From Cordia subcordata (lineage: Eukaryota; Streptophyta; Magnoliopsida; Boraginales; Cordiaceae): a stretch of 64,000 bases of DNA. The translations under genes and the position numbers were made by a program. A model generated the notes under the pieces. The model was not told the DNA's origin and ran no database searches. It worked only from the letters and a program-made list of their open reading frames with translations. Positions 12,802 to 25,437 of the stretch are shown piece after piece. The stretch covers positions 806,001 through 870,000 of the forward strand of contig JAPTOF010000011.1 of the NCBI GenBank assembly GCA_028554755.1, in the 5' to 3' direction. Position 1 is the first letter of the stretch; the number at the start of each line of letters is the position of its first letter.

Positions 12802-13912
12802 TATCAATTCCTCAAATTTTCTCAATTCTTCTCCACCGGTCATAGTCTTCTCTACAAGGTCCTCGACACAAGAATTAATCACATCCACCCTAATGCACTC
12901 TTCTTCATTATTTCCTCCTATACTAGCCCTATTCACCGCCTCGGCAACCTTTATGGTGGACCTCAAATTCCTAAATTTCATCTCTTATAACCCAAACCTA
13001 CAATGGATAATGGCATTTGCGATGGTAAGGAAGGGCGACCTAGAGGAATGGGTGTAGAATGTCTAGAGTCATGTCTCAAATCCATATCTAACACTATGAA
13101 GTCAACAGGGTACACAAACTTACCTACCTGGACCATAACATCCTCTATCACACCCCTAGGTCTCGCTCAGACCTATCAGCTAACTGAAGAGTAACATGCA
13201 GAGGGGACAACTCACTTAGACCTAGCTGCTGATAGACGGTGTAGGGAATAAGATTCACACTAGATCCTAAATCTAACAAGGCGTGACCAATCTGGGTTTC
13301 ACGAATCCTATAAGGAATAGTAAAGGCTCCGGGGTCGCTCATCTTGGGCGGAAGGCCCGAAGTACAAATATTACTTACCTTTTCCGTAAGCCTCACCTTC
13401 TGAGGAATGTTTGATGACCTCCGTTTCCTTGTACAAAGATCCTTAAAGAACTTAGAATAGGAGGGGATGGAAAGGATCACATCTATCAAAGGAAGATTGA
13501 CCTTAAGGTCCTTAAGATGCTCTAAAACCTTGAAAAACCTAGAATCCTCACTAAATGTAGGCCTCTCTAAGGCGGATGGAAAGGGAACTCTAGGTTCAAA
13601 ACCTCTAGACACATAGAACTCATCAATGGGCTCATTTCCCTCCCGATGTGGGCTGGATGTACTACTCTCTCCATGGTCTCTAATGGGCTCATCTCTATCA
13701 ACAGGACCCTCTTTAGAATTTCCCTTAATAGGGCTACTATATGGTGCTCTAGACTCAGAAGGACCACTAGGTGTAGGCACTGCAAAGTCAACTCCTACTC
13801 TATTATCCACTACCCTACCGCTCCTAAGAGTGGTGATGGCCTTAGCTTGGGCCTGAGGGGGATAAGTGGTATCGGTGGAGGAACAGGACTGGACTCTAGG
13901 GTTCACCTTCAA
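12802..13912 (-). pseudogene. Element D aspartic protease and linker, broken
   Basis: The frame 13912-13148 contains ALLDLGSSVNLIPYTVYQQL, the Athila-type protease active site in which DLGSS replaces the usual DTG/DSG. Downstream, 12981-12802 carries the linker MKFRNLRSTIKVAEAVNRAS, continued beyond the solo LTR at 11028-10783. The protease would process Gag-Pol. A frame change after the SER...GV stretch breaks it at about 13150. Confidence 0.75.
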
Positions 13913-15239
13913 CTAAGAAGGCAATTTCCTAGGGTTCTCTAGCGCTTAACTATGTAGCAATCTATCCTAACTATGCCTCAAACCTAGTCATCTGCTTCGT
14001 ATAGCTAGCCATTTCTTGCCTATTATCAGCTAACTCCTACTGCTGGCTAGCTAATGCCTGCTACTGATTCTGAATAAACTGCATTAACTTCATCACATCA
14101 TTACTAGGGTTCTGGCTACTATAGGGAGCAAGTAAAGCCTGAGGTTGAGGAGCACTAGTGAGACGGGGCTGATTCACAAGATAGAAACCTGGGGGATACG
14201 AAATAGACTCATCTTGGCCTTGTCTCCAAGAAAATTTTGGGTCCCTTCAAACCTGATTGTATGTGTTCGAGTACGGGTTGTAGTCACGAGAATAACCTTG
14301 AGTAGCACACACTTGCTCTTTCATGAAATCAGGAAATTGGGATGCTAAAGGGCAAGCTATGGTCTTATAAGATGACTCGGAACACAATGCACAAACTTCA
14401 ACAACTAATGGAGTGAAGGAATAACCTACAGAACTAGTCTTATGACCTTGGGATGAAAGAGACAAAGAAATGAATTGATCTAGCTTATTTGTCAGAGCCT
14501 TAACCTTAGCGGGTAAATCTAAAGAAACTCCAACCTCACTAACACTTTTCCTGTTGCCTCCCCGACTAGACCTTTCCGTGGCAAAATTTTGAAAAGAATT
14601 TTCAGCCATCATTTCTATTTTCTCCCATGCCTCGGTCGGTCTCAAAAGATAGAGGCCACCACCAGAGGCGGCATTAACCATCATCCTATTTTGTTCATTT
14701 AAGCCTCGAAAGAAGTATTGCATTAGGTCCTGATTGCCATACCCATGGTGTAGACATTGTTTAAGAAGATCCTTGAACCTCTCCCAAGCCCCATGAAAGG
14801 ATTTCAGGTCATGTTGGGAGAAAGTCATAATGGCGGTCCTAAGGTCGGCCGTCTTCGCCATGGGATAAAATTTTTGAAAGAACCTAGATTGAAGCTCAGC
14901 CCATGTAGTAATGCAACCATTAGGTAAGGAATGCAACCAAGTCCTAGCCTTGTCCTCAAGAGAGAAAGGAAACAATCTTAGATGTATGACCTCTTGGGAG
15001 ACATTGGGGACATGGAGAGGGGAACTTATCTCAACAAAATTAGTGATATGATCTAGAGGACTCTCATTGCTTCTCCCGTAGAAGGAAGAGCCAACATATT
15101 AGGCTTAATCTTGAAGTTCATCTCCCCCAAACCCGGAATTTGAATAGCCAAATTAGGCTCAAAGGCTTCGGGGAGAAATAATTGCCTAAGAGTAGGTTCC
15201 TCATCTATGGGTGGATTTGGTCTACGGGGCTCTTGTCTA
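13913..15239 (-). pseudogene. Element D gag (Athila clade), truncated at its N-terminus
   Basis: The frame 14975-14247 shows the retrotransposon Gag capsid segment (FPFSLEDKARTWLHSLP, YPMAKTADLRTAIMTFSQHD, YFFRGLNEQNRMMVNAASGG) followed by one CCHC-like knuckle region beginning CALCSESS. In D the His of the knuckle is altered (SESSYKTIAC instead of SESSHETLAC), so zinc binding is doubtful. The N-terminus stops at about 15239, where gag sequence joins LTR sequence directly through a short shared TCTA. Confidence 0.78.
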
Positions 15240-16863
15240 TTTTTAGGATTTTGGATTTTTAATGGTTGGGAGCTCTAACTCAAACTATGGAAATGGAAAG
15301 TGGGAAACAAGTTAAACTAACAAATGGAAAGGTGTCAGGGTGACTTCAACTTATGAATGGGTGATTCTATACTCAATTGCTATAGGATTAAAGAATGATG
15401 GCTTACTTTAGTTATTTCTCTTAACTAGGTTGCTAAATTAGTGTCTTAATTTCCCCTAGGACTCGGTGTGAGTCCGTCCCTAGGCAGCGTCTCCTAGAAC
15501 TATGGCATGGTCCTTATGACCTAGGGCCTTAAGAGTGACTAACTAGCTTTCTAGGTGACTTAGAATGAACCTACCCTAGTATCTGAATCATTGGCTGGAT
15601 TTAAAGCCAAGACCTAGTGTCAGTAAGGTCGACTAATCCTATCCTAAAACCTATTGGCTAGTTTTAAAGCCAAAGGAGACTCGACCTAGGCTAGCCTTAA
15701 ATTATGCTTCGTCATCCTAAGGTCACAATAGCGGGATTTAACCTATTAACACATTCATACATGTTTAAGCCAAGGTGTTCACGAATGAAGGGACCTATTC
15801 GACTACCAAACATCATCATGCTCGTATTATACTATTAGAAGCAATTCACAACCGACATGTATGCGTTATTAAAGTTATATTCACTACTAGGCATGCAAAT
15901 ATACACTTAGACATGAATATAAGCATTACGCACTTCATAGCGTCCACATATAAGCACATAGACATGATTATAGCATGGATTAGATGTATTTAGTAATAAA
16001 TAGACTTCAATTTATACAAATGTTACTCATTTAGGCATTTAATCAAACACTTAGACATCAATGAGAAAATAACCATTTGAACAAAAAAATCAAGCATGTA
16101 TATATTCAACCATTTAATCCCATATCATAAAAGTATATTGCTAACCCATTACATAAGTTAAATCACCCTACACAAGTCTACTCAATCATAATAAGAGATA
16201 GAATGAAAGAGAGTTTATGAAGCTTCCCTTTCATCCTAGCTAATCTTGTACAAAGTTCTTGAGCAAACTTGAATCCAAATGTTTGAAATCCTCTAAATCT
16301 TCTTGCTTCACGGTGATGAAATGTATGAGAGAGTGTGTGTGTGATGTGGGTGAAGACTAGGGTTAAGTGTGTGTGTGTGTGATGGGTGTTTAAAGATCTT
16401 CCCTAGAATTATCAAAAAGATCCTCTTTTAGTCTAAAAATCAGGTATTTATATTGGCTTTTTACGAACTACCGGTCAACCGGCTTCTCCTCTTAGCTTGA
16501 CCGGCTTTTTAGTGGTGCTCGTTGGACTGGCCGGTCGACCGGCTCCTTCTCTTAGGTCGTCCGGCTGACTTCCTTCCTCCATTCCTTGTCTTTTCGGCCT
16601 TCGATCTTCTCGTTTTGACCCGTACATCTCCCATCTTCTTCACCCATAATCGTTCAATCTTGATCTCGACTCAAAGTTCACCTAAATCATTGAAAACAAG
16701 TAATTAGTGTAGTAATTTCTCTCTTAAACTCAATATGTACATTTGTTTACACTTAAGCCTATTCTTATCAAAAGCACTACACTAATGCATCTTTTAGAGC
16801 ACTGAATACCTCTGAAATATAAGCAAATAACAATGTAATCATACACAAAAATGCAACACATCA
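15240..16863 (-). repeat. Element D 5' LTR, truncated on the PBS side
   Basis: Matches the D 3' LTR from about 5015 onward and ends AACACATCA before the TSD. The end that should meet the PBS is deleted. An antisense frame (15775-15993, 72 codons) corresponds to one found in other type 2 LTRs. Confidence 0.85.
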
Positions 16864-16868
16864 GTCGT

Positions 16869-18321
16869 CTCTCGAGTGCAAGCTCTAAAGACCCGTAAGT
16901 GCACGGATTGATGCATTGTAGTGTGTGCGAGAACGAGTGTTGAACCATAGAGAGGCTATGTTGTGGGATGGATTCTACGTATGTGTCCTAGAGAATGCCA
17001 AAAAAGAAACCTAAACTATCTATTTTTGGGATTTTTGGATGGTTGGGAGCTCTAACTAAAGGAAATAAAACTATACTATGGGAATGGAAAGTTTAGAGAC
17101 AAGCAATCTAGAGAGAACTAATAAATGGAAAGGATTAGGGTGACACCTACTTGTCAATGGGTGATCCTATCAAATACTATGGAATTACATGGAATGACTT
17201 AATCATCAATTGCTCTTTTACTAGGTTGCTTAATTAATGTCCTAATTTCTCCCTTGGACTCGGTACGGGTTCGTCCTTAGGCGGCGCCTCCTAGAGCTAC
17301 GGCGTGGTCTTTATGACCTAAGGCCTTAAGAGTGACTAACCAGCTTCCTAGGTGACTTAGAACAAACCTACCCTAGTACCTAAATCATTGGCTGGATTTA
17401 AAGCCAAGGCCTAGTGTCGCTAGAGTCAACTAAATTTACCTGGAAACCTATTGGCTGGATTTAAAGCCACAGAAGACTTGATTTATACTAGCCTTTAATT
17501 ATGCTTCATCATTCTAGGGTCACAATAGCGGGATTTGACCTGTTAATGCATTCATACATGTTCTAAGCCAAGGTGTTCGTGAATAAAGAGATCTATTCAA
17601 CTGCCAAACATCGTCATGCTCAGATTACATCATTAAAAGCACTTTTGAACCAACATGTATGCAATATTGATGCCATATTTACTACTAGGCATGCAAACAT
17701 ACACATGGACATAAATATAAGCATTACCCACTTCATAAGGTCCACACATAAACACATAGACATGATTATAGAATGGACTAGAGGTGTTTAGTAGCAAATA
17801 GACTTCAATTTATACATATGAAACTCTCATAGGCATATTATCAAACACTTAGACATGTATTGAGCAATAGCCATTGAAACAAGAAAAACATAGCATATGT
17901 ATATATATTAAGCCATTGAATCCTATAATATAGAAGCATAGAATCAACCTATTACACAAGTGTTATCACCCTAAACAAATCTACTCAAACATAATATAAT
18001 AGAGGATGAAAGAGAGAATAAAAGACTCCCCTTCCATCTTAGCAATTCTTGTACAAAATCCTTGAGTCGGCTTCAATCCAAGTGCTTAAAACCCTTCAAA
18101 TGAGCTTAAAACTAGGTGAAAAGTGTGTGGGTGTATGTATAGGGTTTGGGAGATGGGTGTGAAAGAATATGACTTAATTGTCCTTTAAAATGGCCAAAAG
18201 CGGGCTTATATAGCTAATTTCTGCGACTATCAGAATACTCCACCAGAGCATCAGTACTAAGGGGTCTCTATTCTGGTAGTAGAAGCTTGCTCTTTGTTTT
18301 TGGCAGAATAGTGAACTAGTG
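16869..18321 (-). repeat. Solo LTR E, middle part
   Basis: Continues E after element D. It contains the conserved leader block with the two hairpins, the conserved antisense frame (17573-17791), and a TATA-like element CTATATAAG on the minus strand (18206-18214). The first copy of a 73-bp tandem repeat (18249-18321) lies just upstream of that TATA. Confidence 0.8.
18249..18321 (-). repeat. 73-bp U3 tandem repeat, copy 1
   Basis: From CATCAGTACTAAGG to GAACTAGTG. It is highly similar to 20222-20294, which was adjacent before solo LTR F inserted at the junction. Position upstream of the E TATA suggests an LTR enhancer-type duplication. Confidence 0.65.
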
Positions 18322-18617
18322 TGATATGTTGTGTTTTTGTGTGTGTTTGTATTGTCATTTACCTATATTTTAGACGTGTTGAGTGCTCATAATCATGCAT
18401 TAGTGTAGTGCTTTTGATAAGAATAGGCTTTAGTGTAAACAAATGTACATATTGAGTTTAAGAGACAAATTGCTACACTAATTGCTTATTTTCAATGATT
18501 TAGGTGAACTTTGGGTTAAGATCGAGATTGGACGATGAAAGGTGATGAAGATGGGAAATGCACGGGTCTAAGAGAGAAGACCAGAGGCCGAAAAGACAAA
18601 GAATGGAGGAAGAAAGT

Positions 18618-18800
18618 CAGCCGGACGACCACCCTTCCAGAGCCGGTCGACCGGCTAGGTCGACCGGCCACTCCAGAGAGGTGCCAAAAATAGCCGGACG
18701 ACAACCCTTCCAGAACCGGTCGACCTAGCCCAAGAGGCCAGTCAACCGTCTAGGTCGACCTAGCCCAAGAGGCCAGTCGACCGTCTAGGTCGACCGGCAA
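18618..18800 (+). promoter_or_regulatory. CCGGTCGACCGG array upstream of TATA in solo LTR F
   Basis: Several CpG-rich palindromic modules (CCGGTCGACC, TAGGTCGACCGG) alternate with CACTCCAGAGAG-type spacers, ending just before the TATA box at 18814. Position fits a U3 enhancer; function is inferred. Confidence 0.45.
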
Positions 18801-18813
18801 TATGCTAAGAACA

Positions 18814-18821
18814 TATAAATA
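18814..18821 (+). promoter_or_regulatory. TATA box of solo LTR F
   Basis: TATAAATA followed by GGGCCCGAT, the same promoter sequence as in the H LTRs on the opposite strand. Confidence 0.6.
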
Positions 18822-20221
18822 GGGCCCGATTATGCAAAAAAAGGAGGAGGACTTTTTGGTAGATTAACACACACTTCACACCTAAAATTCTCACACACTT
18901 AACCCTAGATCCCACCCACTTCACACACACTTTTCACACATTTCTCACTAAGAACCAAGCTTGATTTGGAGGGTTCAACCATTTTGGAATCAAATTTGCT
19001 CAAAAGCTTTGTACAAGATTAGATAGGATGAAAGGGAAGTTTCATTATCTCTCTTTCATTCTATTTCCTATTATGATTGAGTAGACTTGTGTAGGGTGAT
19101 TTAACTTATGTAATGGGATAATTATATACTCTTATGATATGGGATATGATAGCTAAATATATATATACATGTTTCGAATTGTCTTGTTTAAATGGGTATT
19201 TTCTCATTCATGTCTAAGTGTTTGATGAAATGTCTAGATGAGTAATATGTGTATAAATTGAAGTTTGTTTGTTACTAAACACATCTAATCCATGTTATAA
19301 TCATGTCTATGGGTTTATATGTGGATGCTATGAAGTGGGTAATGCTTTTATTCATGTCTATATGTATATTTGCATGCCTAGTAACAAGCATAACTTCAAT
19401 AACGCATATGTGTTGGTTGTTAATTATTTCTAATGGTGTGAACTGAACATGACGATGCTTGGTAGTTGAATAGGTTCCATTATTCACGCGCACCTTGGCC
19501 TTGAACATGTATGAACGCACTAGCAAGTCAAATCCTGCTGTAGTGACCTTAGAATGACAAAATATAACTTAGGGCTAGTCTAGGCCGAGTCTTCTTTGGC
19601 TTTAAATCTAGTTAATAGGTTTCCGAATAGGTTTAGTCAACCTTAGCAACACTAGGTCTTGGCTTTAAATCCAGCCAAAGGTTTAGGTACTAAGATAGGT
19701 TCATTCTAAGCCACCTAGGAAGTTAGTTAGTCACTCTTGAGGCCCTAGGTCATAAGGACCACGCCGTAGCTCTAGGAGGCGCTGCCTAGGGATGGACCCA
19801 CACCGAGTCTTAGGGGGAAATTAGGACACTAACTAGCAACCTAGTTAAGAGCACTCATGATACTTAGCCGTCATCCCTTAATCCCATAGCATTTGAGTAT
19901 AGAATTACCCATTCATAAGTCGAAGTCACCCTAATCCCTTCTCAAGTGTTAGTTCCCTTTTGACCAACTTGTGCTCCCATTTTTCATATTCATAGTTTAG
20001 TTTTATTTCCTTTACCTAGAGCTCCCGATAATCCAAAACCCCAAAAATATGTCTAGTTTAGATCTTTCTTTTTGGCACTTTCTAGAACACCAAGCATAGA
20101 ATTCACCCACATTATTCACGCCTCCCCGTGGTTCGACACCCGCACTTGTACACACTATATTGCACGATCCGTACGCTTGCGGGTCTTTTAGAGCTTGCAC
20201 TCGAAAGCAGACACCATAGTG

Positions 20222-20294
20222 CATCAGTACCAAAGGCCCCCTATTCTTGTAGTAGAAACTTGCTTTCTGTTTTTGGCAGAATAATGAACTGGTA
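20222..20294 (-). repeat. 73-bp U3 tandem repeat, copy 2
   Basis: From CATCAGTACCAAAGG to the AATGAACTGG segment; similar to 18249-18321. F inserted exactly between the two copies. Confidence 0.65.
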
Positions 20295-20673
20295 TGCCGA
20301 TATTTTGAGGCCAGTGTTCCAATAGTGTCTCTTTGCTCTCTTTTGGCTTCATTTTAGCTCCATTTTGCTGCCAATTGTCTTGACCTTTGTCTGGAAGCCT
20401 CCAAACTTTATTTTCTTCCACTTTTCTTCAAATCCTTGCTCAAACCATCTCCATCTTCGCTGATCTTCAAATAATCTTCAATCTCACCTATAACATCCAA
20501 AACAAGCCATTAATGTAGCATTTACCTTTTAAACTCAACTATGTACAGTTGTATACGCTTAAGCCTATAACTAGCACAAGTGCTACATTAGCGCAACTAT
20601 TAAGCTCAATACACCTCCAAAATATAGACAAATAATAATTCAAACACACACAAAAACACAACACACCAATATA

Positions 20674-21387
20674 CAACATCAATCAACCATAGATCTAACT
20701 CAATTACAAAGCATATTTACAAGAATAAGAAAAGAAATAAGGAACTCTCCTTCGAACCCTTGCTCAAATCCAAAGCAAAACCCTTCAATCTCTTGCTATA
20801 AGCCTCAATCCTTGCTTGGTTTGGTGTGGGATGGTGGTTTTGGGTGTTTCTTGATGTGGCTAGAGGATTAGGGTTTATTAGAGTTTAAGAAAATAAAGTT
20901 GCTCTCTAAAAAATGACCTAAAATGGCCTGTTTATAGACTTTTTAGCATGAGTATTGGGGGACCCAACAGGGTTGTCGGTACAAAATATGATCCTGAGCG
21001 GTAAAATAAGAGCTATTTGGATCTATCGAGGGACCTTACCGAGGACTCTATCGGCTAGCCAGTACCTACCGGGGGACCCTGTCGAATAGCCCCTTCTCAC
21101 TTGACAACACAACTTAAAACTTCATTCCTGGCTTATTTCTTCATCTTTTTGCTTTCAGTCTTCAACATTTAGCTCGTTTGTTCCTCGTTCAAGCTCGACC
21201 CATCCCAAAACTCATCTAAAACACAAAATGTAATACTTAGTATAATATTTATGCATCTAAATACATTATGTATAATTATTAACAAATATGTATAAACTCT
21301 ATACTAAATGCACTCAATTACACTCTAGAATGCCTCTAAATATGCATGGAAACACTATGTAGAAACACACACAAATGACTTATATCA
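20674..21387 (-). repeat. Element B 3' LTR, second part
   Basis: Resumes type 3 LTR sequence after solo LTR E (the bases ATCAATCAACC follow as in the other type 3 copies) and ends CTTATATCA at 21387, next to the polypurine tract. Confidence 0.85.
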
Positions 21388-22845
21388 ACACTCCCAAACC
21401 TTCCCTTTGCTTGTCCCTAAGCAAGTCTGAACCATGTCTATCCTTATGTTTTTCAAAGAGTTACCAGTTGTGTTGACTTGCTATCCTTTCGCCTCGAGAG
21501 GGTATAAGGGGTCGTTCTTTTCATGTAAAGGTCTCCCTAGCCTTTTTTGGACCCTCCTCTCAATCACAATGGATTTTGCACCTCTTGAGAAGTTACCAAG
21601 TAGCTAAAACCACCACAAACTTGGGATTTCAACTCACGCACCCAAGATGTTGACACTTTGTGCCGTATCAACTACTTGGCCTCTCAACATGCACTTTGCC
21701 CCAAAGATACAAGGAAGAGAAGAATACATCATAGTGGCACGCAATTGATATAAAAGCCTTATTCCCAATACAATGAAATAACAAAATAAAAAACTTGTGT
21801 CAAATTCTCATTATGTCACTTGACACTTTTTCATCTTTTCGTTTCTTTTTTGGCTTTTTCTCATTTTTATTTTTTTTCTTTTTTTTTGCATATTTTTTCA
21901 ATACATAACATAGAACAAAAAGAAAAGAAAAAGAAGAAGCTAAGGCGCACTAAAAGAACCAATCAAGGAATAGGCATTCATGTCAACAGCCCTTTAGAAA
22001 CACTTTTTCTAACCAAGTTGTGGGAAAACTACAAGGTGCATTCTTAGAAATGCTTACTCCTCGTAATTTTCAAAAGGATTCTCTTCAAATTCTAGGTCAT
22101 ACCCCATACTCTATTCACTCCCTCTAATGCAACCTCATATTCTCCAATCAATTAAGTTAGTAGCAAAAGCCAGCTCTCCAACCAATATAGAGATAAACTA
22201 ACTCAAAACATGAAAAGAATCAAAAAAATTAAACAAATTTTGGGCAAAAACAAAGTATGCTATACTAATTTACCCTAAACAAAAATAAACAATAAAAGAA
22301 TAACCACACCCCCAAACCTAATCTTTGCTTATCCTCAAGCAAATAGCATTCAAGCACAACAAGCAATCACATGAACTGAATATAGGGAATATAGAGGGGA
22401 TACAAAGAGACAAGTAAAAGATAGATAGATACAACCTTGTTTGCTTGTAATCTGCAAATGCCAAAGATAATCTAATGATCTACTTCTCTACTCCTTAGTA
22501 GAAAGCACTGATACTCAAAAAACAATGAAGAGATTAGTAGTTAATTCAGTGCAAGTCCACATTAACACTCGAAAAAGATAAACAAGGATGTATACAAAGG
22601 GTATAGGATTCATGCACAAATGATGGAACGGAGCAAGAACAAGTTAGAAAGGAAAAATGTAACCTACTAAGAACACAAACAATGTATAACCTAAACTTCT
22701 AAAAGACAATGAGAACAAAAGCAATCTAATCTACTATATACAAGATGAAAAAGAAAAGTAAATACAAAAGAACAAGAAAAATGTAAACAAGCCAAGGGTG
22801 TCTCCTAGTAATGCTGGATTTAACGCCCCTAGCCAGGCACTAATG
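21388..22845 (-). other. Element B 3' non-coding region with two hairpin/PPT modules
   Basis: On the minus strand it holds the polypurine tract next to the LTR (21388-21405) with its hairpin at about 21406-21426, an A/G-rich block near 21840-21930, and a second module at 22305-22343 (polypurine-like tract plus hairpin TTTGCTT...AAGCAAA). The region is similar to the 3' regions of the Athila elements A, D and H. No protein is supported. Confidence 0.65.
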
Positions 22846-24885
22846 TTAAAGTAAAACATGCTTAAAATTGTGTGGCACAAATTGCCAAATAATCACTAAA
22901 GCACAGAAGGTAGAGCAAAAAAGGCCATGCACTAAGAGTTGGGGTAATGAATACACAGTGCACCACTTTTCAAGATCCCACCCCGAAATGCCAAATGAAC
23001 ATGTGTGCATAAGCATGGAACGAAGCATGCTCAAACATGAAATATCATGCCCCATTTACTCTTTATTTAGTCATCCCATGGCCTTCTTCTTATAATCAAG
23101 GGCTAGGAACACATCCTCCTTATGAGTCAAAGATAGGTCTAATGTATGCAAAGTGGGATAACTGATTTCTACCATTAGATAGAAGTGTTCTATGCAAAAA
23201 GGCATGAACGTGAGCTCCAAAGAAGGAGATTCAACATAATGGAAAAGGGGAGTAAGAATGCCACTCTGAGAAGGAAAGTCAAAGATAAGGGAATTTGTAG
23301 TTCTACACTCTTCTTCTCTACAAGATATAACATTATCAAGCCTAAGTCACTCTAACTCCTCACATAGGGTGAACGCGATCTTAATAGGATTAGTCATACT
23401 AAGGAAAGGTTTATGTTCATTAAGAAAATGTTTAATCTTATCGATCAATTCCCTTGTTGAGAGGGTAGAAGAGGGTATCAATAATGATTCATCAAACACA
23501 CCTAAAGACCCATAGATTGCAATTTCAAGTGCATCAATTTCTTCCTTAAGCATCTTCTTGAAGTCGCTATTCTCCTCAATACAACAATCCTTAATTCTAA
23601 GAGACTTATCATGTCAAAACGTCTGAAATTGATGCCCTATTCTCCCCAATAAATGACTCTAAATCAACACTAGCTAAGATCTCATCAAATGCTTCCACAA
23701 ATTCATCGCTAGTGTTCATCATCTCCTCATCATGCTCTTCATATAGGATAAGCACAAATGGAGGGGATAAAGTGGACTCAAAGGATTTCTCATCATATAT
23801 GCATGAATACTCAAGGGAAGAATGCATATTAAACTCTCTAAGTGCCGACTCAGAATGCAATTAAGTAATATGAACATGAGACTCAACCTTTATCTATGTG
23901 GGAAGTGTGGGGGAGAGAGAAGATTAGGTTTACATGATTCAATGGGCGATGGCAAAAGCATGGGAGGATAGGGTACCACTTCTTCCAAAACATGGCCAAA
24001 AGAGTCATCAAGAACCAAATTATTGTCATGCTCACTCTAATCCTCACTATAAGATGTGATCTCTTTATCTACCTTTCTTTCTAATTTCCTCTCCAACACA
24101 TCATCATTTTAACCATTATATCCCTTATCTCCAGGTCTCTCTCCTATCTCTTCAACTTGCTCTAAAGATATATCAACATTCTCACTCATGAGTTGCACAC
24201 TCTCAACCTTTCTCTCTAAATACTCACCTAGAGATTTGGTGTCTTACTTCAATCTCTCTAGTTGCTCTTGGTTAGATTGGATGAGAGATAGGAGATAGCC
24301 AAGCTGTTTATCTCATGAAAGAGACCTAAAAGAAAAGGGCTCAACCAAATGGAAATGGTAATCATATTTAAAATCATTTTGCGTATAACCATAAAAAAAT
24401 TCGAGAGAGGAATGGATGGGAAAAGAAAGTGTTGGAGGTGGACAATCGAAACTAAAGGGTGAATAGAATAAAGAGTCATCTTGACCCCGTGATAAAAGTG
24501 CATGATATTGCTTCCTAGAATCATGATGATAAGATGTTGATCCATGCATAGGCACATGATTGCTAGGGGCATTCTTAGGCATTGTATGCAATCGAGGATA
24601 AGGGTGGAAGGTTGGACAAGAGTTGGAATCATGATCACGTCTTCCACATAGATTATTAGTTATAAGAATATGGATCCATATAGTCATGATTTCTAAGGGA
24701 AGATGCATGAAATGACGCATGACTCTAAGGGTCATAATTAGCACTAGCCCTAGATTGGGGATTTTCATAGGGACAAAAGACGGTTAATGTTTATGACTTC
24801 CACACAAGCGGCATGCCTTGGGAGCACGTTTGGGTGGTGGGGAAAAGGATACTAGTGACCACAAAGACGTATTAAGATTGGTCAT
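22846..24885 (-). pseudogene. Element B zinc-knuckle ORF (pol-less body), degraded
   Basis: Homologous to the long frame of element N. It starts at an ATG (24885-24883) followed by LWSLVS and a first knuckle CRLCGSHKH that then hits a TAA. Later recognisable segments are the SYHHDSRKQYHALLSRGQDDSLF stretch (24768-24313, two frames), an acidic middle part (23860-23609), and the C-terminal part GHDIS...WQFVPHNFKHVLL ending at 22846. Multiple stops and shifts. That the C-terminal segment is recognisable in B, N and C suggests it was once under constraint. Function unknown. Confidence 0.7.
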
Positions 24886-25064
24886 ATTTAACGAATCACA
24901 AGTAAAACCTTTTCATAAATCAATTCTTTTTTTTTTGAATTTTCAAATTTTTCAAATTTTTCAATTTTTTTGATGTTTTCAAATAATGGAAAGTAAGAAA
25001 AGATAGAGCACACAGAAGCAACTAATCACGAACATAAAAGCACAAAAATAACCAGTACCGTTCC

Positions 25065-25082
25065 TTCCCAGCAACGGCACCA
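25065..25082 (-). other. Element B primer-binding site (tRNA-Asp type)
   Basis: On the minus strand TGGTGCCGTTGCTGGGAA lies just inside the 5' LTR. It matches the tRNA-Asp 3' end complement (TGGCGCCGTTGCCGGGGA) with a few mismatches. Confidence 0.7.
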
Positions 25083-25089
25083 AAAAATT

Positions 25090-25437
25090 TGATCAAGTCT
25101 AGTTTTTCACCCGTAAGTGTACGGATCATTCATGGTATAGCGGATTTGAGTGTGGGTATCATCTCCACAAAAAGGCTACCTTAGTTTGGTCTCTATATGC
25201 TTGGGTGTCTAAAACTAACTACTTACAGGTGTGTGCTTTCTTTAGGATAGAAGAAAGCTAAAGAAAAGGAAAAAAAACCTAAACTATGAAGAAACTATAG
25301 GTACCAAGCCAAAGAACGAAACCTAGCAAGGAAGGAGGGGACCCAAGGCGATTGCATTGCAACTAGACTCGAGCTATGATAAAGAATTAGGTCTATCTAT
25401 GACTCAGGACTTCTATTGTTGTTATTTTGATTAAGGG
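25090..25437 (-). repeat. Element B 5' LTR, first part
   Basis: Starts TGATCAAGTC beside the PBS and matches 3938 onward. It is interrupted at 25437 by element A, whose TSD AAGGG is 25433-25437; it resumes at 36363. Confidence 0.85.

Larger units (their letters stand above)
4850..16863 (-). mobile_element. Element D: Athila-clade gag-pol retrotransposon, degraded
   Basis: Minus-strand element with TSD GTCGT (4845-4849 and 16864-16868). The 3' LTR is 4850-6542, the internal part 6543-15239, and the truncated 5' LTR 15240-16863. Gag, protease, RT, RNase H and integrase are all recognisable but broken by stops and shifts. A deletion joins N-terminal gag directly to the middle of the 5' LTR, removing the gag start, the PBS and the first ~165 bp of that LTR. 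A type 3 solo LTR (11029-12796) interrupts the pol linker. It lies inside solo LTR E. Confidence 0.9.
18322..20216 (+). mobile_element. Solo LTR F (type 2), plus strand
   Basis: Starts TGATATGTTG and ends CAGACACCA, TSD TAGTG at 18317-18321 and 20217-20221. It is in the opposite orientation to most LTRs here and closely resembles the H LTRs. It contains a CCGGTCGACCGG array (18618-18800), TATA box (18814-18821), the conserved leader with the CTAGG palindrome, and two TTGGCT-type hairpins. The frame at 19275-19526 on the minus strand is the antisense frame conserved among type 2 LTRs. Confidence 0.88.
4840..20668 (-). mobile_element. Solo LTR E (type 2-like), split by elements D and F
   Basis: Begins TGATAGTCGT at 4840 and ends ACACACCA at 20668, with TSD ATATA at 4835-4839 and 20669-20673. 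Actual LTR sequence is 4840-4849, 16869-18321 and 20222-20668. There is no internal region, so it is a solo LTR left by recombination between two LTRs. It has the two-hairpin leader (TTGGCTGGATTTAAAGCCAA type) of LTR type 2 but a different upstream region containing a 73-bp tandem duplication. It is inserted in the 3' LTR of element B. Confidence 0.85.

Noticed and set aside
13626..13942. Overlapping plus-strand frames of 76-98 codons (similar at 32496-32852 and 45442-45750)
   Set aside because: Shadows of the minus-strand gag-protease linker.
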